Translations under genes and position numbers: made by a program | The notes under the pieces: generated by a model | What the model was told of the DNA's origin: nothing | The model's database searches: none | The model's input: only the letters and a program-made list of their open reading frames with translations | Part shown: positions 44,794 through 50,765 of the stretch, piece after piece | Position numbering within the stretch: position 1 is the first letter of the stretch | Layout: every line of letters starts with the position of its first letter | NCBI RefSeq assembly: GCF_021768455.1 | Contig: NZ_JAIZVX010000008.1 | Span: 1 to 50,765, forward strand | Length of the DNA stretch: 50,765 bases | Origin: Aquabacterium sp. | GTDB taxonomy: Bacteria > Pseudomonadota > Gammaproteobacteria > Burkholderiales > Burkholderiaceae_C | Reading direction: 5' to 3'

Positions 44794-46335
44794 ATGCACG
44801 CAGCCGCCTCCCCCTTCACCGACCACCTCTTGCTGACCTGTGCCCAGATGGCGCAGGCCGATGCCCATGCCGCCCATCAAGGTGTGCCCGGTATGGTGCT
44901 GATGGCCAGGGCCGGGCAGGCGGTTGCCGACGCCATCCGGGCTCGCTGGTCGCCGAGGCCGGTGCTGGTGGCCTGCGGCCCCGGCAACAACGGGGGTGAT
45001 GGCCACGTGGTGGCCCGCCTGTTGCACGAAGCAGGGTGGCCGGTGACCCTGGCGAGCCTGGTGCCGACCGCGGCACTGAAGGGCGATGCCCTGCACCATG
45101 CCCGACGGGCCGAAGCCGTGTTGCCTGTGCAGGCCTTGCACGCCGGCTTGCTCGCGGGCCAGGCCATGGTGGTGGACGCGCTGTTCGGTGCAGGCTTGAA
45201 CGCGCCGCTGGAGGGCGAGGCGGCGGCGTTGTTGAAGGCGGCCGCGCATGCGGGCGTGGTGAGGGTGTCCATCGATGTGCCCTCCGGCCTGCGCGGGGAC
45301 AGCGGTGAAGACTGGGGCGCCGTGCCGGCCGACCTCACCGTGACCTTCCATCGCAAGAAGCCGGCGCATGTGCTGTGGCCAGGCCGTGGCCTGTGTGGCG
45401 AACTCCTGGTGCGCGACATCGGCATTCCCCCGGGTTTTGAGGCCGGTTTGGCTCTGCAGGCCTGGGAAAACGGCCCGGCGCTGTGGCAACACGCCTGGCC
45501 CTATCCCGGCAGCCTGCTGGCGGAGCGGGTGCTGCACAAATACACCCGCGGCCACGTGGCCGTGCTGGGAGGGGCGGTGATGACCGGGGCCGCCCGCCTG
45601 GCTGCGCGGGCGGCCGTGCGGGTGGGTGCAGGCCTCAGCACCTTGCTCGTGCCGCGTGGCGTCTGGCCGGTGTACGCCACCGCCCAGCTCAGCGGCATGG
45701 TGCAGGCGCTGGACGATGTGGATGCGACCACCTTGCGGGCCAGCTGGCGCGCCCAGTTGGGGAGCCTGAAGTGGCGCAGCCTGGTGCTGGGTCCCGGTGC
45801 GGCGCTGGGCTTGCCAGAGCCAAGTGGCGAGACCTTGTCGGAGCTGGTGTTGTTGGCGCTTTCTCTGGCGCAAGGTCGGGGTGTGGTGCTGGACGCCGAT
45901 GCGCTCACCGCCTTCGAGGGGCATGGTGAGGCCCTGTTTGACGCCATCCTGGGTCCGGTGGTGCTCACGCCGCACGAGGGCGAATTCCTGCGTCTGTTCG
46001 GCCGCAGCGCCCACGACAAACTTCAGGCCACCCGCGAGGCCGCGCGCCGCAGTGGCGCGGTGGTGCTGCTCAAGGGGGCCGACACCGTGATCGCTTCGCC
46101 CGATGGCCGTGCCGTGGTCAACACCAATGGCCCGGCGACCCTGGCCACTGCCGGTTCGGGCGATGTGCTCAGCGGCCTCATTGGTGGTTTGCTGGCGCAA
46201 GGCTTGCCGGCTTTCGAGGCGGCCTGTGCGGGCGCCTGGCTGCATGGGGCCTGTGCCCAGGCCTTTGGCCCTGGTCTCATCGCCGATGACCTGCCCGAGC
46301 AACTGCCAGGTGTCCTGCGGTCGCTCTGGGCCTGA
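44794..46335 (+). CDS. nnrD: Bifunctional NAD(P)H-hydrate epimerase / ADP-dependent NAD(P)H-hydrate dehydratase
   Basis: Repairs hydrated NADH and NADPH. The N-terminal epimerase domain (NnrE, about 10-215) has VACGPGNNGGDGHVVARLL, VVDALFGAGLN and SIDVPSGLRGD. The C-terminal dehydratase domain (NnrD, about 240-510) has LVLGPGAALGL, VVLDADALTAFE, VLTPHEGEFLRLFG, VVLLKGADTVIASPDG and the closing TAGSGDVLSGLIGGLLAQG. The 513-residue fused form is the usual bacterial arrangement. The 3' end converges on the diguanylate cyclase gene with only nine bases between the stop codons and no visible terminator. Confidence 0.96.
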   Translation: MHAAASPFTDHLLLTCAQMAQADAHAAHQGVPGMVLMARAGQAVADAIRARWSPRPVLVACGPGNNGGDGHVVARLLHEAGWPVTLASLVPTAALKGDALHHARRAEAVLPVQALHAGLLAGQAMVVDALFGAGLNAPLEGEAAALLKAAAHAGVVRVSIDVPSGLRGDSGEDWGAVPADLTVTFHRKKPAHVLWPGRGLCGELLVRDIGIPPGFEAGLALQAWENGPALWQHAWPYPGSLLAERVLHKYTRGHVAVLGGAVMTGAARLAARAAVRVGAGLSTLLVPRGVWPVYATAQLSGMVQALDDVDATTLRASWRAQLGSLKWRSLVLGPGAALGLPEPSGETLSELVLLALSLAQGRGVVLDADALTAFEGHGEALFDAILGPVVLTPHEGEFLRLFGRSAHDKLQATREAARRSGAVVLLKGADTVIASPDGRAVVNTNGPATLATAGSGDVLSGLIGGLLAQGLPAFEAACAGAWLHGACAQAFGPGLIADDLPEQLPGVLRSLWA

Positions 46336-46344
46336 CGAGGCCTT

Positions 46345-48168
46345 TCAGCCGATGCAGGTGCGGTTCTTCCCGGTGCGTTTGGCTTCGTAGAGCGCGACGT
46401 CGGCACGCTCCAGGGCCACCTCGATGCGCTCTCCAGGCCGGTAGGCCGTCACCCCTGCCGAGAAGGTGATGAACACCTTTTTGTCTTCGTGCGTGAAGAA
46501 CTCGGCGCTCAGGGTGCGTTGCAGGCGGGTCAGCACCTGCTGGGCTTCGTCGGCCACCGTGTCGGGCAGCATGACCACGAACTCCTCGCCGCCGTAGCGC
46601 GCCACCACGTCGACCGGGCGCAGGCACTCGCTCACGCGGCGAGCCAGGAATTTCAGGGCCTCGTCGCCGGTCTGGTGGCCCATCTGGTCGTTGAGCTTCT
46701 TGAAGTTGTCGACGTCCAGCAGGCCGATGGCCAAGGGCGTGCCTGCCCGGTCCACGCGTGCCTGCTCGGCCTCGAAGGCTTTTTGCATGCCGCGGCGGTT
46801 GGCGATCTGGGTCAGCGGGTCGGTCGACACCTCGCTGGAGAGCTGGCGGATCTCGTCTTCCAGCTGGCGAACCTTTTCGGTGAGCTCGGTGGCGCGGCTG
46901 TGCTCGGCCTGCAGGCGGGTCTGGGTCTGGGCCACGGCGTTTTGCACCAGGCGGCTTTCGGCCACCATCTCGCGCACGACGCCGGTGAGGCTTTCCAGGC
47001 TGTCGGCTTGTCCGATGGTCTCGGCGTAGCCGCCCAGCTTGTCCTGGAAGCGATCGGTGGTCTGGCCCAGTTCGGCCAGTTCGGCCAGCATCTGGTGGAT
47101 CAGTTCTTTGAGGGCCAGCCGCGCGGCCTGGCGTTCGCGCTTGAGGCTGAGCTGGCGGGTGCGGGTGTCGGCCAGCAGCTGCTGCATGTGCCTCACCCCC
47201 ATGGGGTTGAGGCCTTCGGCCAGCTGGTGGTGCATGGCGGTGCACTGGCCTTGTACCCAGCTCTCGTCTTCGCTCAGGTCGACCAGGCTGTCGGTCAGGG
47301 CGCCGCACAGGTCCGTCAACTGGGCGATGAGGTGGTGGCGGTGCTCGATGACGCGCCGCGCCTGGTGGCAGGCGCTGCCAAGGGCCTGGCGCGCCTGTTC
47401 GGCCTGGTCGGCGGTGAGGGGGGCGGCCGTGGCCAGGTCCAGCGCCTCTGCCATGGCCTGGGCGGATTCGATGGCCGCCTGTTCCCGCTCGTTGGGCGGC
47501 AGAGGCGGCGCCATGTCCGGGTTGGGAGGAGTGACCGATGCCGTGGTGGCAGGCGCCGGGTGGGGCGCCAAGGGGCGCAAGGCGGTGTCCACCAGTCCGC
47601 CCAGTTCGGCCAGGGCTTCGTGCGCCAGGGTCAGGCCGGGCGTGTCTGGGGTGGTGCTGGCGGGCGTGGCCGGCGAGGGGGCGATCACGGCTTGCGAAGC
47701 TGGGGCAGCTTGAGGCGGCACAGCGGCGTCCCCGGCTGCCTCGCTGCCGTCCTGGCCGCCTTCCAGCAGGCTGTTGTCCAGCGTGTCGCTGTCCCAACTG
47801 GCCACCAGTTGGCTCAGGCGCTGGTGCAGCATGTCACCGGCGCGCTTGCTGCTGGTCAGCACGCGCTGCAGGCTGTCCTTCTTGCGCGCTGTGGTCCATT
47901 GCCGCCCTCCACGTTCGGCGCCGCGCAGGATGCGGCTAATCAGGGTGGCCCAGCGTTCGCTGTCGTCGGCGGGCGACAAGGCCGGGGTGGCCGATGCGGC
48001 ATCGCGCCCGGGCTCAGGGGGCGACTCGGGTGGTGCGGCCAGGCCACTCTCTTGCTCGTAGGCCTGGCGGTAGTGGTCCGGCGTGGGTTCGCGTTTTTGC
48101 TCGGCCAGCCGGCGAAGGGCCGCCTTGGCGATCTGGGCCGGGGTCAGTTTGTCGGTGCTGCTGGCCAC
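46345..48168 (-). CDS. Diguanylate cyclase with long N-terminal coiled-coil region
   Basis: Makes cyclic di-GMP from two GTP. The 607 residues begin with a short conserved helical segment (LTPAQIAKAALRRLAEQKREP). A Pro/Ala-rich region (about 40-200) and a long predicted coiled coil (about 205-440) come next. The GGDEF domain (about 445-605) has an intact active site GGEEF (526-530) and an inhibitory RxxD site (R517-P-V-D520) five residues before it, so product inhibition is expected. No membrane helix is seen. The GTG at 48168 is the most likely start (GAGG upstream); no in-frame ATG is near. It lies 29 bases after the EAL protein gene, as the last gene of a c-di-GMP operon. Confidence 0.88.
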   Translation of the reverse strand: MASSTDKLTPAQIAKAALRRLAEQKREPTPDHYRQAYEQESGLAAPPESPPEPGRDAASATPALSPADDSERWATLISRILRGAERGGRQWTTARKKDSLQRVLTSSKRAGDMLHQRLSQLVASWDSDTLDNSLLEGGQDGSEAAGDAAVPPQAAPASQAVIAPSPATPASTTPDTPGLTLAHEALAELGGLVDTALRPLAPHPAPATTASVTPPNPDMAPPLPPNEREQAAIESAQAMAEALDLATAAPLTADQAEQARQALGSACHQARRVIEHRHHLIAQLTDLCGALTDSLVDLSEDESWVQGQCTAMHHQLAEGLNPMGVRHMQQLLADTRTRQLSLKRERQAARLALKELIHQMLAELAELGQTTDRFQDKLGGYAETIGQADSLESLTGVVREMVAESRLVQNAVAQTQTRLQAEHSRATELTEKVRQLEDEIRQLSSEVSTDPLTQIANRRGMQKAFEAEQARVDRAGTPLAIGLLDVDNFKKLNDQMGHQTGDEALKFLARRVSECLRPVDVVARYGGEEFVVMLPDTVADEAQQVLTRLQRTLSAEFFTHEDKKVFITFSAGVTAYRPGERIEVALERADVALYEAKRTGKNRTCIG

Positions 48169-48197
48169 GTGCGTGCCTCGTTGACGGGGAGGGGGGC

Positions 48198-50420
48198 TCA
48201 GCGAGCCTTGGGTGCCAGGCCGACCGGTGCAAACAGGTCGGCACTGAGGCCGGGCAGCGTCTGGCCGTGCTGCGTGTCGTGCAGCCACTGCGCGACCTCG
48301 CTGGCGGGCATTGGCCGGGCGAACAGGAAGCCCTGGCAGATGTGGCAGCCCAGTTCGTAAAGCACTTCCATCTGGGCCACGTTCTCCACCCCCTCTGCGA
48401 TGACGCGCAGGCCCAGGGCCCGGGCCAGGGCGATGATGGCCGAGACGACGGCTGAGCTCTGGGGGGTGTCGCCCAGGTCGCGCACGAAGGAGCGGTCGAT
48501 CTTGAGCTCGCTGATGGGCAGGGTGGTGAGGTAGGACAGCGAGGAGTAGCCGGTACCGAAGTCGTCGATGGAGATCTCGGTGCCGAGCTGGTTCAGGCGG
48601 TGCAGCGACGGCACGACGCCCTGCAGGTCCTTCATCAGGCCGGTTTCGGTGATCTCGAGTTCGATGGCGCGCGGGGCCAGGCCCACCTTGTCCAGGATGG
48701 CCTCGATCTTGTCGACCAGGTCGGACTGCTCGAACAGGCGGCTGGGCAGGTTGACGGCGATGGAGGCGTCGAAGCCGAAGGCCTGTTGCCACTCATGGGC
48801 CTGGCGTGCAGCCTCTTCGATGGCCCACAGGCTCATCGGGTTGATCAGGCCGGTGGCCTCTGCCAGGGGGATGAAGTCGCCCGGGGGGACCAGCTGGCCG
48901 TTGCGTTGCCAGCGCATCAGGGCCTCGGCGCCCACCATCCTGCGGGTGCGCACGTCGATCTTGGGCTGGTAGTACAGCACCAGTTCGCGGCGCTCCAGGG
49001 CCTTGTGAAGGGCTGTGTCGAGGTCGAGGCGCACGCGGCCCTTGCTGGCCAGTTGCGGGTCGTAGAGCAGGCTGGTGTTGCGGCCCTGGCTCTTGGCCAG
49101 GTCCATGGCCACGTCGGCATTGCGCAGCAGGTCGGCCACGTTGAGGCCGTGGGCCGGGAAGACGGCGGCCCCCACGCTGGCCGTGATGAAGCATTCCTGG
49201 CCGGCGGCCATCATGGGCTCGCGCAAGGCCTCCAGGAGGCGCTGGGCGGTCTCCATGGCTTCGGCTTCGTGGGCCACTTCAGGCAGCAGCACGACGAATT
49301 CGTCGGCACCCAGGCGCCCGACGGCCTCCAGGGTGCGGTGCACGCGCTGACCGTTGAGGTCCATGCTGCCTTCGAGGATCTGCTCGGAGTGGCGCACGCA
49401 GTTGCGCAGGCGCCGCGAGACCTCGATCAGCAGCTCGTCGCCGGCATGGTGGCCGAGGTTCTCGTTGATGACCTTGAAGCGGTCCAGGCCGATCTGGAGC
49501 AGGGCCACACTGTGGTTCAGGCGCTTGGCGTGTTCGATCGCGCGCTCCGCACGCCAGAAGATCTGGCGGCGGTTGGGCAGGCCGGTGAGCGTGTCGAAGT
49601 TCGCCAGGTGCTTGATCTTGTCTTCGGCGATGCGGCGGTCGGTCACGTCCTGCACGATGCCGGTGTAGCCGATGAGGTTGGCCTGTTCGTTGAACTCGGG
49701 CTCGGCCTCGATGTGCAGGATGCGCTGGCGGCCGTCGATCAGGGTGACCTGGATGTCGTTGCACAGCACGGTGCCGTGGTCGAGCACCTCGTGCAGGATG
49801 CGCTGGAAGCCATGGCGTTCTTCGGAGGGCATCATGCGGACGATGGCGCGCAGGCCCAGGCGGTCGGAGGGGCCCATGCCGAACACGCGCAGGCCTTCGA
49901 GCGAGAAGGCCAGGTCGCCAGCACCGCGACGCCAATCGAAGGAGCCCATTCGGGCCAGGTCCTGGGCGCGGGCCAGTTTGGCCTTGCTGCGCTCCAGTTC
50001 GTGCCGGGTGCGCGAGGCGCGCAGCAGGTAGCGCAGGCGCCCGGCGAGCAGGCTCCACTGGGTGCTCTTGACGAAGAAGTCGGTGGCGCCGACCTCGTAG
50101 GCGCGCGTGATGGAGGCCTCGTCGTCCAGGCCGGTCAGCATCAGCACCGGCACCGACTCGTATCCGGGCAGGTGGCGCAGTTCCTGGCAGGTGGCAAAGC
50201 CGTCGAGCCCAGGCATGACGGCGTCGAGCACGACCACATCGGGCAGGCAGTCGGCCATCATCTGCAGGGCGGTGTCGCCCGCATTGGTTTCGGTGACGGC
50301 AAAGCCGCGCTCGCGCAGGGCAATGGAGGTCAGCAGGAGGTTGACTTCGTCGTCGTCGACCAGCAACACGCGCGGTTGCTCGTCCAGATCGTCGTGCGCG
50401 AAGTTTGAGCCACGGCTCAT
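48198..50420 (-). CDS. Response regulator with PAS, GGDEF and EAL domains (probable c-di-GMP phosphodiesterase)
   Basis: The 740 residues form a receiver (about 16-135) with acidic pocket D22-D24 and phosphoacceptor D66 (VVVLDAVMPGLDG), then a PAS/PAC segment (about 160-285). A GGDEF domain follows (about 290-475) and an EAL domain (about 485-735). The GGDEF signature is altered to GADEF (371-375), so cyclase activity is doubtful and the domain may only bind GTP. The EAL domain looks active: E499-A-L, ELEITETG, SIDDFGTGYSSL, SELKIDRSF, EGVEN and QGFLFARPM are all present. The ATG at 50420 overlaps the HPt stop codon (ATGA), which implies translational coupling and a shared phosphorelay. Confidence 0.93.
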   Translation of the reverse strand: MSRGSNFAHDDLDEQPRVLLVDDDEVNLLLTSIALRERGFAVTETNAGDTALQMMADCLPDVVVLDAVMPGLDGFATCQELRHLPGYESVPVLMLTGLDDEASITRAYEVGATDFFVKSTQWSLLAGRLRYLLRASRTRHELERSKAKLARAQDLARMGSFDWRRGAGDLAFSLEGLRVFGMGPSDRLGLRAIVRMMPSEERHGFQRILHEVLDHGTVLCNDIQVTLIDGRQRILHIEAEPEFNEQANLIGYTGIVQDVTDRRIAEDKIKHLANFDTLTGLPNRRQIFWRAERAIEHAKRLNHSVALLQIGLDRFKVINENLGHHAGDELLIEVSRRLRNCVRHSEQILEGSMDLNGQRVHRTLEAVGRLGADEFVVLLPEVAHEAEAMETAQRLLEALREPMMAAGQECFITASVGAAVFPAHGLNVADLLRNADVAMDLAKSQGRNTSLLYDPQLASKGRVRLDLDTALHKALERRELVLYYQPKIDVRTRRMVGAEALMRWQRNGQLVPPGDFIPLAEATGLINPMSLWAIEEAARQAHEWQQAFGFDASIAVNLPSRLFEQSDLVDKIEAILDKVGLAPRAIELEITETGLMKDLQGVVPSLHRLNQLGTEISIDDFGTGYSSLSYLTTLPISELKIDRSFVRDLGDTPQSSAVVSAIIALARALGLRVIAEGVENVAQMEVLYELGCHICQGFLFARPMPASEVAQWLHDTQHGQTLPGLSADLFAPVGLAPKAR

Positions 50421-50765
50421 GGCGTCTCCAGCAAGGCGCTCAGGCATTCCAGCACGCGGTGTGCTTCTTGCGGGATCTCGCGGATGCGTGAACTCAAGTC
50501 TTCTCCTGTCTGGCGCCGGATCATGTTTTCGATTTCGGCACACATCTGTGACAACTTGAGTGCGCCAATGCTGGCCGATGACGACTTCAGTGTATGCGCG
50601 ACGTGCGTGATCGCTGCCTGGTCGTGCATCTTGAAGGCTTCTTCCAGTTGCGGCAACAGGCGTCCCACCGATGTTTCGAACGCTTTGGCCACGCGCTCGA
50701 TCAGGCGATTGTCACCCCGCGGATCGAGTTCGCGCAGCCGCTGGAGCGCTTCGGCATCGAGAACA
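50417..50765 (-). CDS. HPt (histidine phosphotransfer) domain protein, 5' part beyond the window
   Basis: The frame is open to the window edge, so the start is missing. The visible 115 residues form a complete HPt four-helix domain with the phosphorylatable histidine in VAHTLKSSSASIGA. The entry segment LRELDPRGDNRLIERV is typical of stand-alone Burkholderiales HPt proteins, but it could also be the C-terminal domain of a hybrid kinase. A GTG at 50692 is possible as a start, but it would cut the first helix and is unlikely. The stop overlaps the ATG of the downstream REC-PAS-GGDEF-EAL gene, making that regulator its natural phosphate acceptor or donor. Confidence 0.88.
   Translation of the reverse strand, partial: VLDAEALQRLRELDPRGDNRLIERVAKAFETSVGRLLPQLEEAFKMHDQAAITHVAHTLKSSSASIGALKLSQMCAEIENMIRRQTGEDLSSRIREIPQEAHRVLECLSALLETP

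Noticed and set aside
44722-46302. Long N-terminal extension of the cupin gene across the nnrD region
   Set aside because: The extension is antisense to a conserved enzyme and of shadow composition. The ATG at 44721 gives a protein of sensible length with the motifs intact.
48169-48792. N-terminal extension of the diguanylate cyclase overlapping the EAL gene
   Set aside because: The extra residues are Arg/Pro-rich shadow of the EAL domain in another frame; GTG at 48168 has a ribosome-binding site and begins the conserved sequence.
50421-50543. N-terminal extension of the response regulator into the HPt gene
   Set aside because: The HPt frame is clearly the coding one there, and the ATGA overlap explains the junction.

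Overview
The window looks like a chromosomal segment of a beta-proteobacterium of the order Burkholderiales. This rests on high GC with strong GC3 bias, the block rpsO-pnp-tpiA-secG-tRNA-Leu(GAG)-nuoA..N, a DUF2818 gene directly behind nuoN, and fused forms such as PabB-PabC. A genus cannot be named from sequence alone; a Comamonadaceae, Aquabacterium or Leptothrix-type organism would fit. I see no prophage, insertion sequence, CRISPR array or obvious island. Nearly every gene belongs to a recognisable family.

Layout. 1-4179: the end of tsaD, then rpsO, pnp, tpiA and secG (translation, RNA decay, glycolysis, secretion). The pnp leader carries a long hairpin, and a branched inverted repeat follows secG. 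4346-4430: tRNA-Leu(GAG). 4678-19237: the complete 14-gene nuo operon for proton-pumping NADH:quinone oxidoreductase, tightly packed and preceded by a 247-base structured leader. 19275-20775: a DUF2818 membrane protein, a NUDIX ADP-ribose pyrophosphatase and a DUF1178 protein. 20821-22804 (minus): a FAD-linked 2-hydroxyacid oxidase/dehydrogenase and a DUF2069 membrane protein. 22861-28212 (plus): a YihY-type membrane protein, a CBS-domain protein, chorismate synthase and a chemoreceptor. 28243-31592 (minus): glyoxalase I, then a ridA-dsbB-pabBC cluster. 31931-34654: ComEC.

34675-41271: an OmpR-type regulator and its sensor kinase, directly upstream of a complete sugar ABC transporter (binding protein, two permeases, ATPase). 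An AT-rich dyad lies in the control region between the two blocks, and two tandem hairpins sit between the binding-protein and permease genes. The layout resembles the GltR/GtrS-glucose transporter locus of Pseudomonas.

41379-46335: a CNNM/CorC-type CBS protein, ApaH, tRNA-Ser(UGA), a JmjC-like cupin and the bifunctional NAD(P)HX repair enzyme. 46345-50765 (minus): a c-di-GMP signalling operon made of an HPt protein (cut by the window edge), a REC-PAS-GGDEF-EAL response regulator and a diguanylate cyclase.

The strongest leads for something under-described are RNA-level or regulatory: the branched element after secG, the leader between tRNA-Leu and nuoA, the pnp hairpin, and the operator-like dyad before the sugar transporter. 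At protein level they are the DUF2818 protein of the nuo operon, the HPt-to-c-di-GMP relay, and the orphan JmjC-like protein. I found no multi-gene system that is clearly new.
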